Counted from the stretch's first letter, positions 31,669 through 40,505 are shown. The stretch is 64,000 bases of DNA from Fibrobacter sp. UBA7003 (GCA_002449765.1 DJXN01000002.1:1-64000); one strand, 5' to 3'. Notes: generated by a model from the sequence alone, not told the origin. A program made the numbers and translations.

Positions 31669-33234
31669 TTAACCCTGCGACGTCTCGGCAAACTTCAAAT
31701 TCTCGTAGTTCTTCATCGCGAGGTTCAGACGATACTCGTTCGGGAAGAGGCACACGAGGTTCCTTTCCTTGTCCATCATGCAGTCCATCGCGTATTCCTC
31801 GGCGAACTTGCCCACGTCCTTCTCGGGGCCAGAAACCCAGCGGATTCCGTGGGCAGGCACGCGGTCCAGCGAGACGTCGGCGCCGTATTCACTCTGCAGG
31901 CGGAACTTGAGCACGTCGAACTGCAGCTCGCCCACCACGCCGATAACCGGAATCGCGGACTTGAGCGGTTCGTACAACTGCGTTGCGCCTTCTTCGCTCA
32001 ATTCGGCAAGGCCCTTCGCCATCTGCTTCGACTTGAGCGGGTTCAACAAAGTAACGCGGGCGAAGTGTTCCGGAGCGAAGTCAGGAATGCCCGTGAAGTT
32101 CATCTTCTCGCCGTCCGTGAGCGTGTCGCCGATGCGGAACAGTCCCGGGTCGTTGATACCCACGATGTCGCCCGCCCAGGCGTGGTCGATGACTTCCTTG
32201 TCCTTCGCGAGGAACGCCGTCGGGGCGGCCAGGCGGATTTCGCGACCGGTACGCACGTGAAAAACTTTCTCCCCGCGGGTAAAGCTTCCCGAACAAATTC
32301 GCAGGAAAGCCGTGCGATCGCGGTGCTTGGGGTCCATGTTGGCCTGAATCTTGAACACAAATGCGCTGAAGGCATCCTCGTCGGGGCTCACCGGGCGCTT
32401 GTCGGTCTCGCGCACCATCGGGGGCGGCGCAAGCTTTGCGAAAGCGTTCAAAAGCTGACGCACACCGAAGTTGTTCACCGCAGAACCGAAGAACACGGGG
32501 CACATCTCGCCCTTCAGGAACTTCTCGTGGTCGAACGGATCCATACCGCCGGTAACCATCTCGTATTCTTCCTTGAACTGGTTCACCCAGTTCTCGCCGC
32601 ACATTTCCACGAGGCGCGGATCGTCCGGGCCTTCCATCTGGATAATTTCCTGATGGCCTTCTTCCTTGTTGAAGGTATGGAACGTATTCTCGGCGATGGA
32701 ATAGACGCCCTTGAAAAGCTTACCCACGCCAATCGGGAGCGTAAACGGAGCCGTCTTGATGTGCAAGACATTTTCAATCTGGTCGAGCAGGTCGAGCACA
32801 TGGCGGCCATCGAGGTCCATCTTGTTGATGAACGTGATAATCGGGGTGTGGCGCATGCGGCACACGTCCATGAGCTTGATAGTCTGCTTTTCCACGCCGT
32901 TCACGCTATCGATAAGCACGAGGGCCGCATCCACGGCGGTCAGGGCGCGGTAGGTGTCTTCACAGAAGTCCTGGTGCCCCGGGGTATCGACGAGGTTGAA
33001 CATGCAACCTTCGAACGGGAAATTCAAAACAGAAGAGGAAACCGAGATACCGCGCTGCTGTTCAATCTTCATCCAGTCACTCACGGTGTAGCTGCGGTTG
33101 GCCTTCGCGCGCACGTGGCCCGCCTCGCGGATGACGTTCCCGTACCACAGGAACTTCTCGGTGATAGTGGTCTTACCCGCGTCCGGGTGGCTGACAATGG
33201 CGAAGGTGCGGCGTTTCTCAATTTCTGCGTTCAT
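31669..33234 (-). CDS. prfC: Peptide chain release factor 3
   Basis: GTPase that ejects RF1/RF2 from the ribosome after termination. The 521 residues carry all G motifs: SHPDAGKTTITEKFL (P-loop), RGISVSSSV (switch I), DTPGHQDF (G3) and NKMD (G4), followed by EF-Tu-like domain 2 and the RF3 C-terminal domain. Length is normal. It is divergent from dapA with 117 bases between starts. Confidence 0.95.
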   Translation of the reverse strand: MNAEIEKRRTFAIVSHPDAGKTTITEKFLWYGNVIREAGHVRAKANRSYTVSDWMKIEQQRGISVSSSVLNFPFEGCMFNLVDTPGHQDFCEDTYRALTAVDAALVLIDSVNGVEKQTIKLMDVCRMRHTPIITFINKMDLDGRHVLDLLDQIENVLHIKTAPFTLPIGVGKLFKGVYSIAENTFHTFNKEEGHQEIIQMEGPDDPRLVEMCGENWVNQFKEEYEMVTGGMDPFDHEKFLKGEMCPVFFGSAVNNFGVRQLLNAFAKLAPPPMVRETDKRPVSPDEDAFSAFVFKIQANMDPKHRDRTAFLRICSGSFTRGEKVFHVRTGREIRLAAPTAFLAKDKEVIDHAWAGDIVGINDPGLFRIGDTLTDGEKMNFTGIPDFAPEHFARVTLLNPLKSKQMAKGLAELSEEGATQLYEPLKSAIPVIGVVGELQFDVLKFRLQSEYGADVSLDRVPAHGIRWVSGPEKDVGKFAEEYAMDCMMDKERNLVCLFPNEYRLNLAMKNYENLKFAETSQG

Positions 33235-33313
33235 GGTTCAAAAGCCCGTTATTGTAATCAGGCGACAAATATAGTTTTTTTCGCGGCCATCCATATCAAA
33301 AACAAAATAGCTT

Positions 33314-33342
33314 TTGCCGCGACTCTCGCCTTTTAGTATATT
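33314..33342 (+). promoter_or_regulatory. dapA promoter
   Basis: TTGCCG (33314-33319), 17-bp spacer, TATATT (33337-33342). ATG 33352 lies 9 bases after the -10 box, implying a 5' UTR of about 2-3 bases. Confidence 0.75.
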
Positions 33343-33351
33343 TAAGGCACT

Positions 33352-34308
33352 ATGCAGATTACTAACGCTTCTCAACTTACCGGTGTTTTCCCCGCGTTGT
33401 TCACCCCGCTCAAGAACGACGATCCCAAGAACCTTCGCAACTCCATCGACTACAAGAAGATGGGACAGATGATCGACGACGTGATTGCAAACGGCGCAAG
33501 TGGCGTGCTCCCTGCCGTGACCACGGGTCAGAGTGCGACGGTCTCTCCGCAGCAGCACCTCGATGTCATCAAGTTTACGCTCGACTACGTGGACGGCCGC
33601 GTGCCCGTGATTGCCGGTGCCGGTTCCAACTGCACCCGCGAATCCATCGAAATGATCGAGAACGTGCAGAAGATTGCCCCGGTGGCAGTCCTCTGCGTGA
33701 CTGGCTACTACAACAACCCGCCGCAGGAAGGCCTCCTGAAGCACTACCGCACGCTCAGCAGCGAGACGGGTGCCAAAATCGTTATCTACAACGTTCCGGG
33801 CCGCACCTCCAGCTACGTGCATCCCGACACCCTCATCGAGCTTGCCGAAGACAAGAACATCATCGGCCTCAAGCAGGCTGTTGAATTCGGCTTTGGCGAA
33901 AAATTCCACGAAGACACGATGCGCGTCATCAAGGAAACGAAGGGCAAGGACTTCGCCGTGATGAGCGGTGAAGACGGCTTGTTCGCCGACCTCCTCGAAA
34001 TGGGCGGCACGGGCCTCATCAGCGCTTCGGGCAACATCCCCGAGGCCACGAAGACCTTCGTAGAACTCTACAAGGCTTTCCAGGCCGGCGACAAGGAGAA
34101 GGCGCACAACCTGCAGAAGGACGCACGCGACTTCATCGACATCACGTTCTGCCGCAAGAACCCGATTCCTCTCGGCACGCTGTTCAACAGCCCGCTGTTC
34201 CAGCCGCTCGTGAGCGTGAAGGACACGGCCAACGGCGCCGACGCTGTCGCCCGCATCATGAAGCTTATCGAAGAAAAGGCCCCGAGCCTCAAGAAGTATC
34301 ACATATAG
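33352..34308 (+). CDS. dapA: 4-hydroxy-tetrahydrodipicolinate synthase
   Basis: Aldolase-type enzyme that condenses pyruvate with aspartate semialdehyde in the lysine/diaminopimelate pathway. The 318 residues form the DapA barrel: PAVTTGQSATVS (usually TTGESATL), VIAGAGSNCTRESIEM, the catalytic Tyr in VTGYYNNPPQEG and the Schiff-base Lys in IIGLKQAV near 176. IPLGTLFNSP marks the C-terminal helices. A related DapA-superfamily lyase cannot be excluded, but Tyr, Arg (NVPGRTS) and Lys are all present. It is followed 8 bases later by a Cys-cluster protein, with a shared terminator at 35010. Confidence 0.9.
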   Translation: MQITNASQLTGVFPALFTPLKNDDPKNLRNSIDYKKMGQMIDDVIANGASGVLPAVTTGQSATVSPQQHLDVIKFTLDYVDGRVPVIAGAGSNCTRESIEMIENVQKIAPVAVLCVTGYYNNPPQEGLLKHYRTLSSETGAKIVIYNVPGRTSSYVHPDTLIELAEDKNIIGLKQAVEFGFGEKFHEDTMRVIKETKGKDFAVMSGEDGLFADLLEMGGTGLISASGNIPEATKTFVELYKAFQAGDKEKAHNLQKDARDFIDITFCRKNPIPLGTLFNSPLFQPLVSVKDTANGADAVARIMKLIEEKAPSLKKYHI

Positions 34309-34316
34309 GAGGCCCC

Positions 34317-34985
34317 ATGGCTAAGATTCAGAAATCCATTACTGACGAAATCTGCGACTACCTCAAGAAGCAGAAGCTCTCCCCCATTCCCGTCCAGACC
34401 CTGAACGAGGAAGCAGAATCGACCCGCTACTTCGGCGGCGACCTCAAGGAATTCATTGCCGCGGCCAAGACGCTCGGCGCAAAGGGAATCTTCGTGGAAG
34501 AACTCTACCTCGAAGACGACGAGTTCTACTACGACAGCGGCATGGACGACGAAGAGTACATGGCGCTCTACGGCAACGAGAACGTGGAATGCAAGTGCTG
34601 CGGCGAAGACTGCAAGTGCAAGAAGGGCAAGAAGGCGAAGGACGACGACAGCGATGTCGACGCCGTGTACTTTGAACCCGAGGACCTCGACGGACTCGAC
34701 CTCACGCTGTTGAAGCCGCAGATGGCGAAGTTCCTCGACCGCATCGGCGAAGCCTGCGGTGCACGCCTCACAGTTCCGGGCGTCGACCACCTCGAAGTGG
34801 AAATCTTCGCTGACTGGTACGACGAATTCGCCGAACTCGTGGACGAAGCTTCCGAAGCTATCGAAATCGACCCGACCGACGCTCTCCGTCAGGCACAGGC
34901 CGTTTACGAAGCCGGCGAAAAGGCAGCCAAGGCCAAGGGCACAAAGAAGATTGCCGCGCACCCGCCCAAGAAGAACAAGAAGTAA
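34317..34985 (+). CDS. Uncharacterised acidic protein with Cys cluster, 222 aa
   Basis: No family recognised. The protein is very acidic for its first 90 residues (VEELYLEDDEFYYDSGMDDEEY), then has CKCCGEDCKCKKGKK at 92-106 with five Cys in ten residues, which could bind metal. A second acidic half follows and the tail is Lys-rich. There is no signal peptide, so it is cytosolic. AGGAGG lies 4-9 bases before the ATG. It is cotranscribed with dapA (gap of 8 bases), but a role in lysine or cell-wall synthesis is only an inference. Confidence 0.75.
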   Translation: MAKIQKSITDEICDYLKKQKLSPIPVQTLNEEAESTRYFGGDLKEFIAAAKTLGAKGIFVEELYLEDDEFYYDSGMDDEEYMALYGNENVECKCCGEDCKCKKGKKAKDDDSDVDAVYFEPEDLDGLDLTLLKPQMAKFLDRIGEACGARLTVPGVDHLEVEIFADWYDEFAELVDEASEAIEIDPTDALRQAQAVYEAGEKAAKAKGTKKIAAHPPKKNKK

Positions 34986-35009
34986 GGGGCCGTTTCAAGG
35001 CAAATATTT

Positions 35010-35038
35010 ACACCCTCGCCCCCGCGAGGGTGTTTTTT
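35010..35038 (+). terminator. Terminator of the dapA operon
   Basis: ACACCCTCGC / GCGAGGGTGT stem with a 3-4 base C loop and TTTTTT, 25 bases after the Cys-cluster gene. Confidence 0.92.
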
Positions 35039-35069
35039 ATTGCAGCAAAAACCATCGCAACAGCAAACG

Positions 35070-35093
35070 AAAAGGCCCCGCCGAAGCGGAGCC
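35070..35093 (-). terminator. Terminator of the 35116-36045 barrel gene
   Basis: Minus-strand GGCTCCGC-TTCG-GCGGGGCC (one G-U pair) followed by TTTTCG, 23 bases after the stop. It is arranged back to back with the dapA terminator. Confidence 0.8.
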
Positions 35094-35115
35094 GAATTCC
35101 TGAATCGTTAGCCGA

Positions 35116-36045
35116 TTACTTGAACCAGGGGTTCATGTAGAACTGGATCTGCCAGGACTTGGCGGAGCTTTCTTCGTAACCAGAATTGGTGAATATGTCA
35201 TCAAGCTTGATGTAAGGCAGGAAGTCGATGATGACGCGGACACCAACATCGGTATAGAACTTGCCGACATCGATCGTGGTACCGCCACCGATGACAATCG
35301 AAGCCACGAAGGACTGGGCATCGAAGTAATTGTAGATCCACTTGTCTTTCATCATCGCTTCCGTCATGCCTGTCACTTCCGTGCCGTCTTCGTCGGAGAA
35401 GCTGATGCCCGTGCCGAGGTTGAGTTCCAACTGCAGACCGGCTTCGGCATAGATGGTCGGGGTGAAGTTGTAACGGGCAAGCACCGGAACCTGGAGACCA
35501 AAGACAAAGGCATCCAAGGTCACGTCGCTGTCGTAGGAATATCCATAGCTATTATAGATGCTGAACCGACCGAGGTTGGCCATGTAGAAGCGAATGTCGA
35601 TGTTCGCTTCGGCAATCAAGCTGAGGTTGTTGTTGAAGTGGTAGTTCAAAGATCCACCGAACTCCATTGCGCCACCGAAGAGGTCTCCACCGTAGTCATC
35701 GCAGGAGCCCGGAATATTGGGAATGCAAACTTCCGTGCTGAAGAAGCCGCTAAAACCGACACCGACATTCCAGCCGAGGTTGTAGGGCTTATCGAAAACG
35801 GAGCCGCCTTCGCCTTCGGTGCGGCTGGTCTTCTTGCTCTCGTCGTCCATGCTCTTGTATTCGACGTCAGAACCGGAATTGTCGGAGGTCGATTCGTCAC
35901 TGCTACCCATGTCAGTATAGCCGTCTTCAGACGCCGGTGCGGATTCTGAAGAACCGTAGTCCTCGCCGTAGTCATAGTCATCCTGAGCAAATGCCGTCGC
36001 GCTAACAAGGCTTGCGGCAGCAAGGAACAGGAACATCTTCTTCAT
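35116..36045 (-). CDS. Outer-membrane beta-barrel protein, 309 aa
   Basis: A signal peptide (ending ATAFAQ) and an acidic, Ser-rich N-terminal linker of about 55 residues (DDYDYGEDYGSSESAP) precede a barrel of alternating strands: NLGWNVGVGFSGFF, GGSLNYHFNNNLSLIAEANIDI, VLARYNFTPTIYAEAGLQLEL and WQIQFYMNPWFK, ending in aromatic-x-Phe-Lys. Two Cys (about residues 107 and 114) may form a disulphide in an outer loop. It looks like a small porin-like or OmpA-type barrel of 8-10 strands; no function readable. AAGGAGAGA precedes the ATG. Confidence 0.75.
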   Translation of the reverse strand: MKKMFLFLAAASLVSATAFAQDDYDYGEDYGSSESAPASEDGYTDMGSSDESTSDNSGSDVEYKSMDDESKKTSRTEGEGGSVFDKPYNLGWNVGVGFSGFFSTEVCIPNIPGSCDDYGGDLFGGAMEFGGSLNYHFNNNLSLIAEANIDIRFYMANLGRFSIYNSYGYSYDSDVTLDAFVFGLQVPVLARYNFTPTIYAEAGLQLELNLGTGISFSDEDGTEVTGMTEAMMKDKWIYNYFDAQSFVASIVIGGGTTIDVGKFYTDVGVRVIIDFLPYIKLDDIFTNSGYEESSAKSWQIQFYMNPWFK

Positions 36046-36087
36046 AATGATCTCTCCTTAAAGGGGGGGTATTGTTGTTGAATGTAA

Positions 36088-36115
36088 AATTTAGAAAAAG
36101 GTTGTTCGGAACCAA
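36088..36115 (-). promoter_or_regulatory. Promoter of the 35116-36045 barrel gene
   Basis: Minus-strand TTGGTT (36110-36115), 16-bp spacer, TAAATT (36088-36093), leaving a 5' UTR of about 35 bases. Confidence 0.6.
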
Positions 36116-36117
36116 TG

Positions 36118-37380
36118 TTACTTTTTGAATTCTTTCGTAAATTTCGCAATCTCGTTCACGGACTTGCGCGCGAAGTCGATTGTCATCTGGTCGTTCATCT
36201 CGCTGCAAGCGCGGAGCGTAATCGTCGTATGCTTGCACACCGGCTTGTACGCTTCAGGCGCACCCGTGCAACCGGCAACGATTCCCGACGAGAGCACGCC
36301 CACGCGAATGTCTGACTTTTTCTTGATTTCACCCGTCGCGAAATCGAGGATCTGGATAAAGCCGGAAGTCGAAGCCTTCTTGGTCAGGGAGTCGATAACG
36401 ATGTGCGCATAGACCGTCTTGTAGTCGGGCACGTTGTAGCAACGGCGCTTGCCGCTCTTCAGAGTTTCACATTCCTGGTGGCTGCCATACTGGACGCGCG
36501 CGGTGTTTTCTTTCTCTTCGCGATCGCGTTCCACGTCGCGTTCATCATCGGAACAGACGTGCTTCTCGATGGAACCCGCGATGAGGTATTCGGCACTGCG
36601 GAGCTTGCCCATCATCTCCTCGCCTTCGCTATCCTGGAAGTCTGCCGAAGAACTCAGGTTCTGTTCGTCGAGCAGGCGATCGAGGTCGGCTCGCGTGAGG
36701 AACAGCAGGAACTCGGAAGCTTCCTTGTTCTTCTGGAGTTCCGAAATAAGGGCTGCGTCCATGCGGCCACTGTAGTCGTTCTTGAACGGGTCCACGACCA
36801 CACGTACGGTTCCGCGCTTCTTGCATTCCGCATAGAGCCTCTTGGAATCCTCGTAATCATCGTGGTAGGTAAACGCCTTGCGGAAATGGATGGCGGCCTG
36901 CTGCTGGTCGGACTTGTTACGGCCGTTCATCTTTTCGAGACCCGCAGCATAGTGCGAAGCAGCGGCACTATCCTTTGCAACCTTAAGATCCCTCGGGTTG
37001 AAGTCCACGCTCAACTTGATTTTCTCGTTGCGGCGGGCAATCAGCTTGATCTGCTTTGCGTATTCCGCCTTCTGTTCTTCCATGTGAACAATCTTGTCCC
37101 AGCGCTTCGGGTTCGGGTCATCGCGCTTCTTGAACATCGCAATCGTGTCGTTCTTCGCAGAAACCACATCGTCAAACGTCTTGTTGAGGAAGTCAATAGC
37201 AGGCTGATAGTCGGGCTTGATTTTCAAGGACTTGAGAGCCTCTTCGATAGCCTTGTCGTCCTTGCCATCATTATACGCCTTCTGGGCACGGTTGAAAGCA
37301 TCTACGTGCGGACCTGTCGCGGCGCAAGATATGAGAGCAAATGTGGCTGCAGAGAGCAGGGCTAGCCATGTCTTTTTCAT
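36118..37380 (-). CDS. CsgG-like lipoprotein with N-terminal TPR-like region
   Basis: 420 residues with lipobox LISCA. Residues about 25-70 look like a TPR pair (AYNDGKDDKAIEEALKSLKIKPDYQPAID), followed by a helical region and, from about 190, a CsgG-type domain: RVVVDPFKNDYSGRMDAALISELQ, LFLTRADLDRLLDEQNLSSSADF and SAEYLIAGSIEKH. CsgG forms the curli secretion pore, but the wider family serves other envelope functions and no curlin genes are here. A basic Asp/Arg/Glu insert (DDERDVERDREEKE) sits in the middle. It is cotranscribed with the secreted protein gene 15 bases upstream. Confidence 0.72.
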   Translation of the reverse strand: MKKTWLALLSAATFALISCAATGPHVDAFNRAQKAYNDGKDDKAIEEALKSLKIKPDYQPAIDFLNKTFDDVVSAKNDTIAMFKKRDDPNPKRWDKIVHMEEQKAEYAKQIKLIARRNEKIKLSVDFNPRDLKVAKDSAAASHYAAGLEKMNGRNKSDQQQAAIHFRKAFTYHDDYEDSKRLYAECKKRGTVRVVVDPFKNDYSGRMDAALISELQKNKEASEFLLFLTRADLDRLLDEQNLSSSADFQDSEGEEMMGKLRSAEYLIAGSIEKHVCSDDERDVERDREEKENTARVQYGSHQECETLKSGKRRCYNVPDYKTVYAHIVIDSLTKKASTSGFIQILDFATGEIKKKSDIRVGVLSSGIVAGCTGAPEAYKPVCKHTTITLRACSEMNDQMTIDFARKSVNEIAKFTKEFKK

Positions 37381-37395
37381 TCTGAGGATACTCCG

Positions 37396-38421
37396 TTATT
37401 TTAGGAATTCAAATACAATCTTGCCTTCGTCGTCGTTCGGACCCTCGAAGGACTTTTCGTCGAAGCCGGGCTTGTCGCCAATCGCTTCAAGAATCGCCAT
37501 GCCGAGGTCGCTCTTGGAGCCCCTGAACGTCACGGCGTAGGTCACGATATCCTTTTGAGGCTGCGTCTGCGAGTTGAGCGTCGCGATACCCTTGAGAGCC
37601 TTTTCAAACGGCATCCTCTGGCTGCGGGCCGACTTCATGTTGCGAAGTTCGACCGTGTACTGCGAGCCATTGTCCGCGGCACTAATCCAGGCCTCCAGGA
37701 CCTGTTCGGAAAGAGTGCGGGCAGCGACGACTGCCGCCTTGTTGATGCCGCCGTTACGGGCAACTTCCATGGTAGATGCGACCGTGTGCACCGCATTGGA
37801 GAACGTGGCTACAATCTCACCGGAATTCACATTGACCACTTCGACGCCAATCTGCAGCGAAGCCTTGATCTTGTTGCCCGATGCGCGCTGGTAGCTGATG
37901 ACCGCCACTTCGCCACGGGCCACGAAATTCACGCCCTCCTTCTCGGCAAGCTTGCGAACGGCAGCACGATCCGAAGGATCCACCCCCGTCTTGGCAAGCG
38001 AGGGCGCAAGCGCGATGTTGCGAGCGAGATCGGAAGCCTTCACGTTGAACTGCTGCTTCACGAACTGCTGCTGGAACTTGTCAACAATCTGGGCGTCAGG
38101 AATCTTCTTCCAGATATTTTCGGTAAAGACTCCAATCGTGACATCGGTCTGGGTACGATTGTTCGTCTCGATATCGGTCCTGGAGCCGTCGAATCCATCC
38201 TCGGAAGCTTCCTCGCGGGAGCCCTGGACCTTGGTATCCTGGGTTGTCGTCTTGGAAATGGCGATTCCCTTCTTTTCCCACGTGGTGAGAACGAACGCAA
38301 TGGAGGGACGATTCTTCTGGACCTGGCCGTATCCGCCGCCCGTGAGATCGTAGGCAAAGCCTGCAACAGCGAAAACGAGCGTCGCCAGCAACGCCAGGAA
38401 ACAAGTCGATATTTTTTTCAT
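37396..38421 (-). CDS. Secreted protein, partner of the CsgG-like lipoprotein, 341 aa
   Basis: Signal peptide ending VAGFAYD. The rest alternates helices and strands with no certain family; RPSIAFVLTTWEKKG, VNFVARGEVAVISYQ and SLQIGVEVVNVNSGEIVATFS resemble the fold of FlgT/LPP20-type and CsgG-related periplasmic proteins. The C-terminus has KALKGIATLNSQ and VTFRGSKSDLGMAILEAI. It is first in a two-gene unit with the CsgG-like lipoprotein and has a strong promoter upstream, so the pair probably work together in the envelope. Confidence 0.7.
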   Translation of the reverse strand: MKKISTCFLALLATLVFAVAGFAYDLTGGGYGQVQKNRPSIAFVLTTWEKKGIAISKTTTQDTKVQGSREEASEDGFDGSRTDIETNNRTQTDVTIGVFTENIWKKIPDAQIVDKFQQQFVKQQFNVKASDLARNIALAPSLAKTGVDPSDRAAVRKLAEKEGVNFVARGEVAVISYQRASGNKIKASLQIGVEVVNVNSGEIVATFSNAVHTVASTMEVARNGGINKAAVVAARTLSEQVLEAWISAADNGSQYTVELRNMKSARSQRMPFEKALKGIATLNSQTQPQKDIVTYAVTFRGSKSDLGMAILEAIGDKPGFDEKSFEGPNDDEGKIVFEFLK

Positions 38422-38457
38422 ACACGCCTCTTTCGAAAAGGGTATAAAGCTATTCTG

Positions 38458-38486
38458 AATTTAAGTTTTTTTTTACTTGCCGTCAA
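38458..38486 (-). promoter_or_regulatory. Promoter of the 38421-36118 unit
   Basis: Minus-strand TTGACG (38481-38486), 17-bp spacer containing an A tract, TAAATT (38458-38463). Confidence 0.75.
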
Positions 38487-38525
38487 TAGCTAATCATTGA
38501 AAATAAAAGGCATCCCCCATAATCT

Positions 38526-38555
38526 TAAAAATCCCCGCCCGAAGGCAGGGATTTT
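38526..38555 (-). terminator. Terminator of the 38583-40316 xylanase gene
   Basis: AAAATCCC-T-GCC-TTCG-GGC-G-GGGATTTTT, a stable UUCG hairpin on the minus strand, 28 bases after the stop. Confidence 0.9.
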
Positions 38556-38582
38556 CAAAAGAAAGAGGGAGTATGCTATAAA

Positions 38583-40316
38583 CTAGCGGTTCACCACACG
38601 GACCTTCTGGACGCCCATGGCGCCCTTCACCATGTAGATGCCGGACTTCTGGAACTTTGCAGCGACGGCATCCTTGAGCGACGTGCCCGCAGAGAGTTCC
38701 ACCTTGCCCATGAACTTGCCCTGCATGTCAAAGACACTGACCGTCTGCGCATAGTCCATGCGGAGCTGCTGGGCAATAACAGTCGTCGTATCGTCGCCCG
38801 GACCGTTTTCGGAACCCGGTTTAGCAGTGGTGAAGACCAACTTGACGTCACTAAACTTGACCGAACCTGTAGCTTGTCCCAAGTTGAAGGCAAACTGAGC
38901 GGCATCATCAGAAGCTTCTTCCATAGTAAAGATGAATGAGTATTCCTTTTCCGTAGTGGTGATGTCAAATTCCTTAGTGGCGTATGCACCCCAGGGGTCT
39001 ACGGATTGCTGGAAAGTAGCTTCAATCTTGCGATCTACATCAGCGCTAGCCTTAAAGGACAGCTTGTACGTCATGTCCTTATCAAGAGCCAGATTGTACT
39101 GAACAAGCTGCGGCTGGTAAGGTTCTGAACCAATAGTGGTAACGTCAACCGTAGCCGTGCCACCAGAAACAGAAGTCTTTGCAGCAGAGTTACCCCAGTT
39201 TGAACCCTGACCTAGGAACCAAGATGCATCTTGGTTTGTAGAAATCACGCTGCTGCTCGGGAAATCACCATCCTTAAGAAGGTTCACTGTGGTTTCGCCA
39301 ACCAATTCAAACTTGGCGACCACATCCTTTTCCTTGTCCATAGTTACAGAAATGGTTTCGGTAGTGCCGGTAACAGCACCTTCCCAACCCACAAACTTCC
39401 AGCCTTCGTTGGCTTTGGCGGTGAGCTGAACAGTTGTCTTGGGAGCATAATAGTTAGCGCTCGGGCTCTTTGTCACAGTACCTGCAGCAGCCGGAGATGC
39501 AGTTACATTGAGGGCAAGTTCATCGGCACTGCCACCGATTTTCAGCAGGTTCTTCTTAACGGTAGCATGACCTTTTGCAGTGCCCGTATTTCCAGTGTAG
39601 GATTCAATCTTCATGGAAGCAACTTCATACAGTCTACCCATCTTCATACCCACTTTAGCCCATTCGCTGAAGTGCTTGGAAATAGAAATGGTGCCCTTGG
39701 TGCGATGCTGGCTCGTATTCGACGGGATGGACCAATACTGCTTAAAGGTGCTGGTACCCGAAAGAGAAGGTTGCTGAATACGGTCGGTCGTATAGAAATC
39801 GTAGCTAATACCATCGATAACTGCAGAACCGAACTTTTTACCGCCCTGGGTAGGATTGTAGCTTCCGCGATCCTGGACAATGTAGTATTCAATTTCGTTG
39901 CTGAAACCACTGGGAATGTCCTGCTGGTCGTAATAACCCCAGCCATAGACACTGACATACTTCACGTTGTCGGTGGAGCTCCATTCCACTTCAAATTCGG
40001 CGGTAATATTACCCACATTCTGAACGGTAACAGTGGAGTTAGACCCCCAACGCTTTCCGGAACGGGCCAACATGTTGATAGTACCACTCCATTCAACGGA
40101 GAATGCACCACCATTTTCGGTGCTCGGGTTAAGCGTCATAGTTGCGTTGCCGGCACCATTCTGGCTCCAGAGTTCGTAATCATAGCCAGCGCCGCTACCC
40201 ATTTTCTGGGATTGGCCATTAGAGCAGTTAAGGGTGGTCTGCCCCCAGGAAACGGAAGACATAATTGCGGCTATGGCAATCCCCATCTTCGTAATTTTTG
40301 CAATACTCCTATTCAT
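38583..40316 (-). CDS. Secreted GH11 xylanase with accessory domains
   Basis: 577 residues: signal peptide (ending VSWG), GH11 jelly roll at about 27-255, then an InlB/bacterial-repeat-like module (about 275-337, GWKFVGWEGAVTGTTET), a CBM4/9-like module (about 345-495, NLLKDGDF to VKFSDVKLVF) and a C-terminal tail. The catalytic Glu pair is E143 in NEIEYYIVQDRG and E238 in KIESYTGNTG. The tail (VSVFDMQGKFMGKVELSAG, SGIYMVKG) closely matches that of XynC and probably directs secretion or attachment. AGGAG precedes the ATG. It cleaves xylan outside the cell. It is next to xynC but has its own terminator and probably its own promoter. Confidence 0.92.
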   Translation of the reverse strand: MNRSIAKITKMGIAIAAIMSSVSWGQTTLNCSNGQSQKMGSGAGYDYELWSQNGAGNATMTLNPSTENGGAFSVEWSGTINMLARSGKRWGSNSTVTVQNVGNITAEFEVEWSSTDNVKYVSVYGWGYYDQQDIPSGFSNEIEYYIVQDRGSYNPTQGGKKFGSAVIDGISYDFYTTDRIQQPSLSGTSTFKQYWSIPSNTSQHRTKGTISISKHFSEWAKVGMKMGRLYEVASMKIESYTGNTGTAKGHATVKKNLLKIGGSADELALNVTASPAAAGTVTKSPSANYYAPKTTVQLTAKANEGWKFVGWEGAVTGTTETISVTMDKEKDVVAKFELVGETTVNLLKDGDFPSSSVISTNQDASWFLGQGSNWGNSAAKTSVSGGTATVDVTTIGSEPYQPQLVQYNLALDKDMTYKLSFKASADVDRKIEATFQQSVDPWGAYATKEFDITTTEKEYSFIFTMEEASDDAAQFAFNLGQATGSVKFSDVKLVFTTAKPGSENGPGDDTTTVIAQQLRMDYAQTVSVFDMQGKFMGKVELSAGTSLKDAVAAKFQKSGIYMVKGAMGVQKVRVVNR

Positions 40317-40395
40317 TTTCTAACTCCTGAATGTTTAGGTTTCTGCCCTAAAGATATATCAGAACACTCTAAACTGGAATACAACCAACAAAAAG

Positions 40396-40419
40396 GCGTT
40401 GTTGCAAAAAACAACACGC
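40396..40419 (-). promoter_or_regulatory. Candidate operator upstream of the GH11 gene
   Basis: Inverted repeat GTTGTT-GCAAAA-AACAAC inside GCG..CGC, 80 bases before the ATG. GCGTTGTTG is identical to a site 85 bases before xynC. Confidence 0.4.
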
Positions 40420-40444
40420 AACGAGCAAAAAATTGCCGTTTTTA

Positions 40445-40475
40445 GCGAAAATTCCCCACTTTCGCAGGGAATCTC
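40445..40475 (-). terminator. Possible terminator of xynC
   Basis: Minus-strand ATTCCC / GGGAAT with a 10-base loop, followed by TTTCG, about 34 bases after the xynC stop. The stem is short and the T run weak. Confidence 0.45.
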
Positions 40476-40505
40476 GTTCAGGAGTATCTGAAGATTAAGC
40501 GTTTT

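Noticed and set aside
31655..31672. Small hairpin AACCC-TTGC-GGGTT at the prfC stop as a terminator
   Set aside because: The stem is 5 bp and no T run follows.
36061..36085. GTTGTTG near 36071 as another copy of the xylanase operator
   Set aside because: The GCG flank and the inverted partner are missing.
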